A DNA stretch of 64,000 nucleotides from positions 236,979 through 300,978 of the forward strand of contig JBBPYC010000082.1 of the NCBI GenBank assembly GCA_038200275.1, in the 5' to 3' direction. Made by a program: the position numbers and the translations under genes. Positions 51,813-60,183 of this stretch are shown here, piece by piece; within the stretch, counting starts at the first letter, position 1, and the number at the start of each line of letters is the position of its first letter. The notes beneath the pieces are model-generated. The model was not told the DNA's origin, searched no databases, and saw nothing but the letters and a program-made list of their open reading frames with translations. The stretch comes from JBBPYC01 sp038200275 (lineage in GTDB: Bacteria; Pseudomonadota; Gammaproteobacteria; Burkholderiales; Burkholderiaceae_C).

Positions 51813-52412
51813 CTACATCGCAGGCACGCCCGAGAGCACCAGCTTGAATTTGATCTGCACCGGGTCGGCCACTATCGAGGTGTCTTTCCAGTCGCCTTCA
51901 CCGATGCGGTAGTCGAGCCGCTTGATCGAGAAACTGCCAGCGGCCGTGGTGTTGCCGGCTGCCTGCGTGATCATGACCGGCACCGTGACCAGACGCCGCT
52001 GCGCCTTGATCTCGAGGTCGCCCGTCACCTCGTAGCGGCCGCCGCCAAGTGGCTTGACAGCGGTCGAACGGAAGGTCGCCTTGGGATGCTTTTTGGAATC
52101 GAACCAGTCCGGCTTGCCGAGTTCGGCATCGGTCTCGGGGATGCCGAGCGTGGCGCTGGCCATGTCGATCGTGAAGGCAATTTTGGCGGCTTCCGGGGCT
52201 TTGGGGTCGAACACGACCTGCGCATCGAACCGGGTGAATTTGCCGTCCACCGGAACGCCCATCTGTTTCGTGATGAACGTAATCTCGCTCTGCGCGGGAA
52301 CCAGCGCCTGCTGGGCCCGCGCAGGCTGTGCCACGCCGACGAGCGACGCGGCAGCCGCGCCGGACAAGGCCAGCGTCAAAGCGGTACGGGGGGAAATGAC
52401 GACAAACTTCAT
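51813..52412 (-). CDS. YceI-family periplasmic protein (copy B)
   Basis: The product is 199 residues. Signal peptide TALTLALSGAAAASLVGVAQ, cleavage near 33. Barrel motifs: SEITFITKQMGVPVDGKFTR, IDMASATLGIPETDAELGKP, GGGRYEVTGDLEIKAQRRLV and FSIKRLDYRIGEGDWKDTS. It is clearly diverged from copy A, not a recent duplicate. Its ATG overlaps the stop of the cytochrome b561 gene (ATGA at 52409). Confidence 0.93.
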   Translation of the reverse strand: MKFVVISPRTALTLALSGAAAASLVGVAQPARAQQALVPAQSEITFITKQMGVPVDGKFTRFDAQVVFDPKAPEAAKIAFTIDMASATLGIPETDAELGKPDWFDSKKHPKATFRSTAVKPLGGGRYEVTGDLEIKAQRRLVTVPVMITQAAGNTTAAGSFSIKRLDYRIGEGDWKDTSIVADPVQIKFKLVLSGVPAM

Positions 52413-52975
52413 CGAGCAAACTTTCGTTGGCGGGCCGGCCACATGCGGCGCAGCAGACCGTCGCGATCCAGAAAATGATGTTTCATTGCCGCAGCCACAT
52501 GCAGCACGACCAATGAAGCCAGCGTCCAAGCCAGCCAGCCGTGCCACGGCTTGATGGCCTCGGCCAGCGCCTTGTCGCGCGGCACGAAGTCGGGCAGCGG
52601 CAACACGCCGAACCAGACGATCGAGAAGCCCGCCGCCGACGAATACGCCCAGCCAACCAGCGGCACGACGAAAAACAGCAGATACATCGCCCCGTGTGTC
52701 AGGTGCGACGCGCGCAGTTGCCAGGCCGGCGCGCACAGATCGCGCGGCGGCGAATGCATGAGCCTCCAGCCGAGCCGCAGCGCCGACAGCAACAAAATCG
52801 TGACGCCGGCCCATTTGTGCCAGTTGTAGAGCTTCAACTGCAGCGGAGAAAACTTCAGATCGGCCATGTAGAGGCCGACGCCGAACGAGCTGACGATCAT
52901 CAGCGCGAGCAGCCAATGGAATGCCACGGCCGGCCGCGTGTAGTGCAGGGAATGCGGGGAAGGGGCGTCGCTCAT
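52409..52975 (-). CDS. Cytochrome b561 family protein (YodB/CybB type)
   Basis: The product is 188 residues with four membrane helices. Heme-ligand histidines lie in VAFHWLLALM, LYNWHKWAG, LTHGAMYLL and VVLHVAAAMKHHFLDRDGLL. The N-terminal YTRPAVAFHWLLALMIVSSF is typical. It moves electrons between quinone and a periplasmic acceptor, and genes of this type commonly precede yceI; here it overlaps yceI copy B by four bases. The unit is probably induced by pH or oxidative stress in relatives. Confidence 0.93.
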   Translation of the reverse strand: MSDAPSPHSLHYTRPAVAFHWLLALMIVSSFGVGLYMADLKFSPLQLKLYNWHKWAGVTILLLSALRLGWRLMHSPPRDLCAPAWQLRASHLTHGAMYLLFFVVPLVGWAYSSAAGFSIVWFGVLPLPDFVPRDKALAEAIKPWHGWLAWTLASLVVLHVAAAMKHHFLDRDGLLRRMWPARQRKFAR

Positions 52976-53184
52976 CGACCGGGTAAGACTGGATTGGATG
53001 CAGGGAGTTCCTGGGCGACAAGCACGACAGCCGGGTTGCGCTCACCGATGGACCACAGGCAATCGTACTCTGGCGCTTTCCTGAAAGAACGCAAGCAAGT
53101 GGCTGCAGGCCAGCCCATCGAAGCGCAGCCGGACCCGATGCATCGCCTTCGCAATTGCCGGCAGCCTGCAGACCGCCGTTGGCG

Positions 53185-54459
53185 CTACTTCAGCTTCATG
53201 CAGTTCGCATAAAAACTGACCGTGGCTGGCCAGTCGGAGAACATGCCGATGACGCCTACGTCGTTGGCCAGCACATCCAGCACGCGCAACGTATCGCCTT
53301 CGCGGTGAATCGCGGACTCGACCGTCTGGTAGTAGAAGCCTTTCTTTTTCTTCTCGTCGCCGAGGATGCCGGAACGCTCGAGCGACCACCCGATGATTCC
53401 CAAGCCGGCCACCTTGGCGTCTTTTGCGTATTGCGAAGGAACGATGGTCTGACCATCCACGCCAGTTGCGATCAGCGCGAAGATCGGCGGCGACACGATG
53501 CGGATGCCATCGGCTGCGTAGCTTTTGAGTTCGGCCGCATCGGGCAAGTCAGCGACTTTCTCGGCGTCGTCCAGATACACCGCTTGCCGGCCGAACGCGG
53601 GCTCCTGCTTGATCCAGTAAAGGATGTCGTTCTTGTCGAACGATTGCGCCCAGACGCGCTCCGGCGGCACGCCCGCGGCCTTGTACTCGTCGATCATCTT
53701 TTGCGCATAGGCGGCTTGCGTGAAACCGTCGAACGGCATCGTGACCTTCGGGGCTTTCAGCTCCGGCACCATCTTCACGCCCAGTCGCTTGAACAGTTCG
53801 ATGCTTTCCTTGTGCGTCAGCAGCGTGCCGCTGGTGGGGCCGGCATAGAGGTCGGTGCGAAACGCCGCGGTGCCGGCCACGTACTCAGCCACCGTCCTGG
53901 CACGCGCGTTGAACGCATCCATCTTGCCGTGCAATGACTTGAATTCCACCAGCGTGATCTCGCTGGTGCGGCATTCGGCCGCAGCCGGTTTGGTCAGCTC
54001 GCCATCCGCATCGAACTCGGCCGGCGCAAACGGCTTGGCGCAGGTGGACGCCAGCGGCGTGGCCAGGATGTCGGTGGTCGTGTGCAGGTCGTTCTGCGCG
54101 TGGCGGCAGACGAGTTCCTTGTCTTTCGTGAACGTCACGTCGCATTCGACGATGCCTGCGCCCATGCGCGCCGCCGCTTCGTAGGACTGCCGCGTGTGCT
54201 CTGGAAACTGCAGCGGCGCGCCTCGGTGGCCAATCGAAAAATCGGTCGCGTGAAACGTCTCCATGTTTTTCGCACAAGCCTGCAACGTGGTTTTCAACGC
54301 GCCGTCCTGCAGGTCTTCGACCAGGAAATACGGCCGGGGACCAAGCTGAATGGGATCGGCCGCGGCGTGCAATGGCACGCACGGCGCCGCCAGCGCAAAC
54401 GCCAGTGGGATCGACAAGCGTGACAGCGGGGTCGGCAGGGCAATGCGCATGGGGGGCAT
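53185..54459 (-). CDS. Glycerophosphodiester phosphodiesterase, periplasmic
   Basis: The product is about 424 residues. Signal peptide near LSIPLAFALAAPCVPLHAAA. GDPD motifs: FSIGHRGAPLQFPEHTRQSY (catalytic His, Arg, Glu), GIVECDVTFTKDKELVCRHA (Asp and second His), then MVPELKAPKV and VWAQSFDKNDILYW. Longer than E. coli GlpQ (358), with extra loops as in fungal-like GDPDs. It hydrolyses deacylated phospholipids to glycerol-3-phosphate and an alcohol. Two start ATGs (54459 and 54450) are possible. It stands alone; dacB lies upstream, 82 bases away, on the same strand. Confidence 0.87.
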   Translation of the reverse strand: MPPMRIALPTPLSRLSIPLAFALAAPCVPLHAAADPIQLGPRPYFLVEDLQDGALKTTLQACAKNMETFHATDFSIGHRGAPLQFPEHTRQSYEAAARMGAGIVECDVTFTKDKELVCRHAQNDLHTTTDILATPLASTCAKPFAPAEFDADGELTKPAAAECRTSEITLVEFKSLHGKMDAFNARARTVAEYVAGTAAFRTDLYAGPTSGTLLTHKESIELFKRLGVKMVPELKAPKVTMPFDGFTQAAYAQKMIDEYKAAGVPPERVWAQSFDKNDILYWIKQEPAFGRQAVYLDDAEKVADLPDAAELKSYAADGIRIVSPPIFALIATGVDGQTIVPSQYAKDAKVAGLGIIGWSLERSGILGDEKKKKGFYYQTVESAIHREGDTLRVLDVLANDVGVIGMFSDWPATVSFYANCMKLK

Positions 54460-54541
54460 CTCAGGGTGGATTGACAAAGGGAGGCAGGGCATCGCGCCAT
54501 CGATTTCGGAGTGGCCCGGCAACGATTGCGCTGTCCACACG

Positions 54542-55990
54542 TTAGCGCGCGGCAGTCGTGTCCTCCCGAACCCACTGAACCAACGCATCCAGCACGCCGC
54601 GGCCGGCATTCGCGTTCGGGTCGTTCAAGATGGCGACCAGCACGTGGCGCCGGCCGCTCAAGCCTTCGACATACCCCGCGATTGCCTGCACATCGCGCAG
54701 GCTGCCGGACTTCAGATGCGCGGCGCCGCCCTGCCGGCTGCGGCGCAACGTGCCGTCGACGCCGGGGATCGGCAGCGAGGCGATGAACTCCGGCATCAGC
54801 GGGCTGGCGAATGCGGCTTGCAGCATGCGCGCGAGCACATCGGGCCGGATGCGTGCTTCGCGGCTCAGACCGGAGCCGTTGTCGAGCAGCGGCACGGCAG
54901 CACCTGGTAGCCGCGCGCGCCACCAGCGCTCGACCGCATCGCGCGAGGCCCCCGCCGTGGCGGCCGTGCCCGGCTGCATGCTCAGGCTCAAGTACAACTG
55001 TTGCGCCATCAGGTTGTTGCTGAACTTGTTGATGTCGCGGATCACATCGGCCAACGGTGGGGATTCGAACTCGATCGCGGGTGTGAGCCCGGCCGGCACA
55101 CGGCCGTCGCGCACGCCGCCGGTCAATGTGCCGCCGATCGCGCGCCACATGCCGGCGATCGCCTGCGCGCCGAAGCGGTCCGCGTCGGGCGGCGCGATCG
55201 ACCAGCGCTTGTTGCCGCAGCTCGCAACAAAGCGGCCGGGCAGCCGCAACCGGTTGGCTTGCTGGAAGTCAAGCTGCAGCGCGGCGCGCCAGTCGCCGCA
55301 GTTGCCGGTGGACAGCGGCATCGCGCCAGGCACCTCCACGCCGTCCAATGGCGGCTCGTGCTGGATGCGTGCGACACCGGCGGCTGTATCCGGCACAAAG
55401 TCGAGTTGCAGCGCCTTGAAGTTGATCAGCAGCGCATCGGGTGCTGCGTTGTAAGGCCGCAGCGGCTCGTTGTCGAATGCGGCTGCATCGGCCGGTTGCG
55501 CAGCGAACGCCGATCGGTCCAGCACGATGTCGCCCGCTATTTCGCGGATCCCAAGGCCCTGCACGCGCCGAAGCAGCAACCACAGCCGCTCGACCACCAG
55601 TTTGGGGTCGCCGCCGCCCTGAATGTGCAGATCGCCCGCCAACGTGCCTGCTTTGAGCGGGCCGCCCAGGTAGACCGACGTGCGCCAGGTGTAGGCAGGG
55701 CCGAGCAATTCGAGCCCCGCATAGGTGGTCACGAGCTTCATCACCGAGGCCGGATTGACGGCAATGTCGGCGCGGTGGAACAAACGCGCCGGTTCGCGTG
55801 CGTCGACGCTGGTGGCGATCACCGACAGCGCCGTGGGCGGCAGTCGGGCGCGGGCAAGCGCGTCGGCCACAACGGGTGGCAGCGTCTGTGTCGCTGCCTG
55901 GGCAACGTTGCCGAAGCACACGAACCACCCCAGCGTCAAGGCAGCGAGCACGTTTGTTGGTGTGGATGAAAAGCAGTGACGGGAAAACAT
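54542..55990 (-). CDS. dacB: D-alanyl-D-alanine carboxypeptidase/endopeptidase (PBP4)
   Basis: The product is 482 residues, peptidase family S13. Signal peptide LAALTLGWFVCFGNVAQAAT. Active-site motifs: S82xxK85 in NPASVMKLVTTYAG, S-x-N in INKFSNNLMAQQL, and K-S-G in AAHLKSGSLRDVQ near the C-terminus. HIQGGGDPKLVVERLW is characteristic of PBP4. It trims or cuts peptidoglycan cross-bridges in the periplasm. ATG at 55990 (MFSRHCFSST) is chosen; a TTG farther upstream would add 17 polar residues. Confidence 0.93.
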   Translation of the reverse strand: MFSRHCFSSTPTNVLAALTLGWFVCFGNVAQAATQTLPPVVADALARARLPPTALSVIATSVDAREPARLFHRADIAVNPASVMKLVTTYAGLELLGPAYTWRTSVYLGGPLKAGTLAGDLHIQGGGDPKLVVERLWLLLRRVQGLGIREIAGDIVLDRSAFAAQPADAAAFDNEPLRPYNAAPDALLINFKALQLDFVPDTAAGVARIQHEPPLDGVEVPGAMPLSTGNCGDWRAALQLDFQQANRLRLPGRFVASCGNKRWSIAPPDADRFGAQAIAGMWRAIGGTLTGGVRDGRVPAGLTPAIEFESPPLADVIRDINKFSNNLMAQQLYLSLSMQPGTAATAGASRDAVERWWRARLPGAAVPLLDNGSGLSREARIRPDVLARMLQAAFASPLMPEFIASLPIPGVDGTLRRSRQGGAAHLKSGSLRDVQAIAGYVEGLSGRRHVLVAILNDPNANAGRGVLDALVQWVREDTTAAR

Positions 55991-56362
55991 GAATGAGCAA
56001 CGGAGAAATGGTTTCGTCAGACGGAAAAAGGGGCGTCTCAAGATGGATCACAGACGCATCGCGCAACCTGCTCCTGCTTGGCAAGTCGAGGGCGATGGGG
56101 ATGCGCCGGGTTGCAAGCCTAGTTGATGTCGATGGTGCCTGCGGTGGGTCGAATCCAGGAAACGGCGAGTGGCGATGCAACACGCGAGCGTCCCGTCAGC
56201 GGCTTCGCAAGCCATGCATGCCCGCCCGCGCACCAGGGCAGGTCGACGCTGCAACCGGCCTGCGGTGCCGATCCGCAAGGCCGTCGCCGCATCAGGCGAA
56301 GCGCGCTTGTCACTCAGCGGCTCCGTATCGAGCGGGGGCCGGCCGCGCTGGATAATTGCCCC
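55991..56362. other. Divergent intergenic region dacB / DMT transporter
   Basis: 372 bases. No frame shows a known product; the stretch becomes strongly GC-rich towards 56360. Promoters for dacB (about 56000-56060) and the transporter (about 56300-56350) are expected, but no clear pair or operator could be named. Confidence 0.45.
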
Positions 56363-57346
56363 ATGCGCCTGTCTCCGAAGTCCACCGGCATTGCCGCCGC
56401 GATCGTCACCGTCACGATCTGGACGGCTTTCATCGTGATCGCGCGCGCGTCCGCTGCAAGGCACCTGACCCCGTTCGACTTGGCGTTCTGCCGCATTCTG
56501 GGCGCCGGGCTGGTGCTGCTACCTTGGGGTGCGTGGCTGGTGCGGCACCAGGCAGGCCCGGGATGGTTGGGGTTGTCGCCGTTGCCGTGGCGCACCACGG
56601 TGGTGACCGGCTTCTTTGGCGGGCTTGTCTATTCGGTGCTTGCGTACTGCGGATTCTTTTTCGCACCAGCGTCGCACGCGTCGGTGCTGATGCCGGGCAG
56701 CCTGCCGCTGTGGACCAGCCTATTGGCGATCTTCCTGCTGGGCGAGCGCATCAAGGGCTCCCGTGCGATCGGCTTGGCGTTGATCGTCGGTGGCGCATTG
56801 ATGGTTGGCGGCACCAGTCTGCTGCACGCGTTCGACGACGGCGCTTCCGTCTGGAAAGGCGATCTGCTGTTCATGACGGCCTCGTTGTGCTGGGCCACCT
56901 ACGGCGTGCTCGCGCGCACGTTCGGCCTGGACGCGGTGCGCGCGACGATCGCGATCACGGTGTTCGCCTTTCTCTGCTACGTGCCGCTCTACTTCACGCT
57001 GGCATTCACCGGCGTGGTGCCGAGCCAGTTGTTCACCGCACCCGGCAGCGAGGTGGCGTTTCAAATGGCGTTTCAGGGCGTCGGCTCGGTCGTGATCTCG
57101 GGCATCACGTTCACGCTGATGATCCAGCACTTCGGGCCGGTGCGCACCACCATGATCACGGCGCTGGTGCCGGGGCTGTCGGCGCTCGGCGCGGTGCTGA
57201 TGCTGGGTGAGCCGATGTACTGGAACCTGCTGGCGGGCCTGGCGCTCGTGACCCTCGGCATCTTGTTCGGTGTGCGGGGCGTGCCGCGCATCATTGCTCC
57301 CATTTCTGTAGCGAAGAGCGATGTAAGTGCCAGCGCTTCGAGCTGA
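56363..57346 (+). CDS. DMT-superfamily (EamA) transporter
   Basis: The product is 327 residues with ten predicted helices. Landmarks: IAAAIVTVTIWTAFIVIARA in helix 1, HLTPFDLAFCRILGAGLVLL, FFAPASHASVLMPGSLPLWT at the end of repeat 1 and FGPVRTTMITALVPGLSALG with AVLMLGEPMYWNLLAGLALV in repeat 2. Substrate unknown. It lies 21 bases before tsaB in the same direction. The frame is open 240 bases farther upstream, but that part lacks membrane character, so ATG 56363 is used. Confidence 0.88.
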   Translation: MRLSPKSTGIAAAIVTVTIWTAFIVIARASAARHLTPFDLAFCRILGAGLVLLPWGAWLVRHQAGPGWLGLSPLPWRTTVVTGFFGGLVYSVLAYCGFFFAPASHASVLMPGSLPLWTSLLAIFLLGERIKGSRAIGLALIVGGALMVGGTSLLHAFDDGASVWKGDLLFMTASLCWATYGVLARTFGLDAVRATIAITVFAFLCYVPLYFTLAFTGVVPSQLFTAPGSEVAFQMAFQGVGSVVISGITFTLMIQHFGPVRTTMITALVPGLSALGAVLMLGEPMYWNLLAGLALVTLGILFGVRGVPRIIAPISVAKSDVSASASS

Positions 57347-57367
57347 TTTGATCAACAGATTGAAGAA

Positions 57368-58126
57368 ATGACCGCGATGAAGATCCTTGCGTTCGACACC
57401 AGCACCGAATCGCTGTCGATCGCGTTGACGGACGGCAGCCGCCAGTGGCACCACAGCGGCGCGGGCGGCGCGGGCGGCGCGCAGGCATCGCTCACGCTGC
57501 TGCCGATGATCGAATCGCTGATGCGCCAAGCTGCGCTGCGCTACGGCGAACTCGATGCGATCGCGTTCGGTGCCGGCCCGGGCTCGTTCACGGGCTTGCG
57601 CACCGCATGCTCGGTCGCGCAGGGGCTGGGCTTTGCGGCCGGTGTGCGGCTGTTGCCGGTGGATTCGCTGCTCGCCGTTGCCGAAGAAGCGCGCTTTGTG
57701 CACGGCCCGGCCGCATTCGTGCTGGCGGCGCTCGATGCGCGCATGAGCCAGCTCTACGTCGCGCGTTACGCGTTTTCTGATGAGCACTTCACCCAGATCG
57801 GCGACTTCGAGTTGATCGCCCCGAACGACTTGGCGATCGATGCCGGTTGGCGGCTCGCAGGCAACGCGCTGCCGACGTATGCCGATCGACTGCCACCCGT
57901 TGCGCAGGCCAGCCACGTGGCCGCATTGCCCAGCGCGGAGGCCATGCTGCGGCTTGCCCCTGCGTTGATTGCGGCCGGTGCGCTGGTCGAGCCCGAGCAC
58001 GCACTGCCGCGCTATGTGCGTGACAAAGTGGCGCAGACCACGGCCGAGCGCGCGGCAATTGCTGCTGCGGCTGCGGTGGCGGCATCGGCCGCTGTGGCTC
58101 CCCCTGCCTCACCCACCGTTTCATGA
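57368..58126 (+). CDS. tsaB: tRNA threonylcarbamoyladenosine biosynthesis protein TsaB
   Basis: The product is 252 residues. ASKHA-fold start MKILAFDTSTESLSIALTDG, IAFGAGPGSFTGLRTACSVA, LLPVDSLLAVAEEAR and LAALDARMSQLYVARYAF. TsaB is the scaffold of the TsaBDE complex that puts threonylcarbamoyl on A37 of ANN-decoding tRNAs. The Ala-rich C-terminal tail is an extension. An ATG three codons later is an alternative start. rimI overlaps its end by four bases, the usual tsaB-rimI order. Confidence 0.95.
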   Translation: MTAMKILAFDTSTESLSIALTDGSRQWHHSGAGGAGGAQASLTLLPMIESLMRQAALRYGELDAIAFGAGPGSFTGLRTACSVAQGLGFAAGVRLLPVDSLLAVAEEARFVHGPAAFVLAALDARMSQLYVARYAFSDEHFTQIGDFELIAPNDLAIDAGWRLAGNALPTYADRLPPVAQASHVAALPSAEAMLRLAPALIAAGALVEPEHALPRYVRDKVAQTTAERAAIAAAAAVAASAAVAPPASPTVS

Positions 58127-58611
58127 GCGCGCAACTCGAGCCGGCCGATCCGCACGCACTGCCCACCGTGCGGCTGCTGCCGATGTCGAGCGACTGGCTC
58201 GATGCGGTGCACCACGTCGAGTTGGCCGCCTATACCCATCCCTGGACCCGCACCAATTTCGATGATTCGCTGGCGGCTGGCTATCACGCCCAGGTGCTGG
58301 CCGCAGGCAGCGACGTGGTCGGCTACTTCCTGGCGATGCGCGCGGTCGACGACGTGCACCTGCTGAATCTGACGGTCGCGCCCGCCTGGCAGCGGCAAGG
58401 CTGGGCGCGCGTGTTGCTCGAAGCGCTCGCGCTCTGGAGCCAGGCGGGCGGCGCACACTGGCTGTGGCTCGAAGTGCGCATCGGCAACGCGCGCGCGCAA
58501 GACATCTATGCGGCGGCGGGTTTTCGGCAAGTCGGCCAGCGCAAGGCTTACTACCCTGCGGTCGGCGGCTTGCGTGAAGACGCGCTGGTGTTGAGCCGGC
58601 ACCTCGGATAA
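58123..58611 (+). CDS. rimI: Ribosomal protein S18 alanine N-acetyltransferase
   Basis: The product is 162 residues of the GNAT fold. HVELAAYTHPWTRTNFDDSL matches the RimI start, followed by DDVHLLNLTVAPAWQRQGWA (acetyl-CoA binding Q/R-x-x-G-x-A loop), WLWLEVRIGNARAQDIYAAA and GFRQVGQRKAYYPAVGG. RimI acetylates the N-terminal Ala of ribosomal protein S18. Coupled to tsaB (ATGA) and 5 bases before the uracil-DNA glycosylase gene, so the three form one operon. Confidence 0.95.
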   Translation: MSAQLEPADPHALPTVRLLPMSSDWLDAVHHVELAAYTHPWTRTNFDDSLAAGYHAQVLAAGSDVVGYFLAMRAVDDVHLLNLTVAPAWQRQGWARVLLEALALWSQAGGAHWLWLEVRIGNARAQDIYAAAGFRQVGQRKAYYPAVGGLREDALVLSRHLG

Positions 58612-58616
58612 GCACG

Positions 58617-59603
58617 ATGCAACTGGACGCAAGGCAACGTGCGATGCTGCTTGAGATGGGCGTGCGGGTCTGGTCGCCGACCGAGTCGCAGTCGCTGTCG
58701 CTGTCGCTGTCCGATGCGAACACGGTGGGCCTCCCAACCGATGAGCAGGCTGGACGGCGCACCATGCCGCTGGGCGCTGGGGCAGAAGGTGCCTCCGCGG
58801 CGCCAGCCCGTATCGAAGCCAGCACGCCGGAGACCGTCTCCTCAACCCGGCGCGTTCCGATTGCATCGGCAGCCGAGCCGGCATTGCCCTCATCCGCACC
58901 GCGGGCCCCATCGACGGCGCCAGCCCCGCTGCTGCCGGCATCTGAGCGCGCCGCTGCGATCGCTCAGATGGACTGGACCACGCTGCAGCAGACCGTCAGT
59001 GGGTGCAGGGCCTGCCGATTGTGTGAGTCGCGCCGCCACACCGTGTTCGGCGTGGGCCAGCCGCAGCCGCCGGTGGACTGGATGATCATCGGCGAGGCAC
59101 CTGGCGAGCGCGAAGACAGCTCGGGTGAACCGTTCGTCGGCCCGGCCGGCCAACTGCTCGATGCCATGCTGCAGGCGATTGGCCTGAATCGTGCGAATGA
59201 TGCGAACGACACCGCGCCAGACGGGCAGCGCACAAAGCAACAAACGGTCTTCATCAGCAACGTGCTGAAGTGCCGCCCACCCGGCAACCGCAACCCGCAG
59301 GCAGATGAGATCGCGCAGTGCATGCCGTATCTGGGACGCCAGATCGAACTGCTGCAGCCGCGCCTGATTCTTGCGCTCGGCCGCTTCGCCGCGCAGGCGC
59401 TGCTCGGCAGCACAGTGCCCGAGGCGATGACCCTGCCGCTGGGCAAGTTGCGCGGGCGACCCTATGTGTACGGCGCAACCGGCATTCCGGTGGTGGTCAG
59501 CTACCACCCGGCTTATCTGCTGCGCAGCCTGCACGACAAGGCCAAGTCGTGGGCCGACTTGGTTCTGGCGATGCACGTGCTGCGAGATCGACCACCGCGC
59601 TGA
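58617..59603 (+). CDS. Uracil-DNA glycosylase, family 4
   Basis: The product is 328 residues. A long N-terminal region (about 1-110) is Ser/Ala/Pro-rich low complexity, starting with a tandem Ser-Leu repeat. The enzyme domain begins near CRACRLCESRRHTVFG, with Fe-S cysteines, then WMIIGEAPGEREDSSGEPFV (water-activating loop region), VFISNVLKCRPPGNRNPQAD and VVSYHPAYLLRSL (catalytic loop). It removes uracil from DNA. Third gene of the tsaB-rimI unit, as in many betaproteobacteria. Confidence 0.93.
   Translation: MQLDARQRAMLLEMGVRVWSPTESQSLSLSLSDANTVGLPTDEQAGRRTMPLGAGAEGASAAPARIEASTPETVSSTRRVPIASAAEPALPSSAPRAPSTAPAPLLPASERAAAIAQMDWTTLQQTVSGCRACRLCESRRHTVFGVGQPQPPVDWMIIGEAPGEREDSSGEPFVGPAGQLLDAMLQAIGLNRANDANDTAPDGQRTKQQTVFISNVLKCRPPGNRNPQADEIAQCMPYLGRQIELLQPRLILALGRFAAQALLGSTVPEAMTLPLGKLRGRPYVYGATGIPVVVSYHPAYLLRSLHDKAKSWADLVLAMHVLRDRPPR
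58692..58709 (+). repeat. Tandem hexamer in the glycosylase gene
   Basis: Three copies of TCGCTG (preceded by one TCGCAG) encode alternating Ser-Leu in the disordered N-terminal part. Length change would stay in frame. Confidence 0.75.
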
Positions 59604-59924
59604 CGCGCATGCGCATGGATGGCGCGGCCACACCGTTCCGTCTGCGTCGCGTCAGTGGCGGTCTGCGTTGAGGCGGCTTACTCCCCGTGCACCGCGTGCG
59701 TCGGTCGCAGGTCGGCGTCACTGCGCTGTACGAACTCCCTTCTACCGGGACACTCTCCCTGGGCATCTCCATCTTCTTGAGACGGGCCTCCTTGGCAGTC
59801 TCGGGCCGAATGAGCGGCGGCACTATTTGGCGGGTATCACACTCGATCGGCGGATACCGCTGTCAAACGCAACTTTGTTGCAAACCACAAGAGCGGCAGC
59901 AGCCTACGCTCGGCCTCGACAAGT
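59604..59924. other. Intergenic region upstream of the riboswitch
   Basis: About 320 bases following the glycosylase gene. No known product in any frame. It must include the promoter for the riboswitch-protease transcript, most likely in the AT-richer part around 59825-59900, which contains CAACTTTGTTG. No clean -35/-10 pair was assigned. Confidence 0.45.
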
Positions 59925-60020
59925 TGAAAAGGCAAACCGCACGAAAGCGCGGGACGCAAAGTCATCGGTCTAACGGGTTTTTCCTTAGCGAAAGTCCCTA
60001 CGACGGCAGGACTGCCAATC
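59925..60020 (+). promoter_or_regulatory. Cyclic-di-GMP-I riboswitch (GEMM-I)
   Basis: The sequence has the GEMM-I core in the right order: GGCAAACC (59931), a stem capped by a GAAA tetraloop (CACGAAAGCG), then GGGACGCAAAG (59951-59961), TCATCGGTCTAA and a second arm closing with CGACGGCAGGACTGCC (60001-60016). GGCA at 59931-59934 pairs with TGCC at 60013-60016 as the base stem. Spacing and conserved words closely resemble the Vibrio cholerae Vc2 aptamer. It lies 164 bases before the chosen GTG of the subtilase gene, with no gene between. Confidence 0.9.
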
Positions 60021-60084
60021 GTCAGCATGCTCCGCTGTCGCCAAAGGAAAAGGGCGACATCGAGGTGGGATGCATCGATTCCGC

Positions 60085-60118
60085 AACTTGGGAGCCGCCT
60101 GCACGGCTGGCCCAAGTT
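60085..60118 (+). promoter_or_regulatory. Leader hairpin between riboswitch and protease start
   Basis: AACTTGGG (60085-60092) pairs with CCCAAGTT (60111-60118), and AGCC pairs with GGCT inside, around an 8-base loop with a GG bulge. No T-run follows, so it is not a classical intrinsic terminator. It may be part of the expression platform. Confidence 0.55.
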
Positions 60119-60183
60119 CGGCGTTGATGTGCGCGCTCCGGGCAGTCCTGTCGAGAACCACCATTCTTGAAACAGGACCCTTC

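Noticed and set aside
60085..60118. The leader hairpin as a rho-independent terminator controlled by the riboswitch
   Set aside because: No run of T follows the stem; the downstream bases are GC-rich. It is kept only as a possible expression-platform element.
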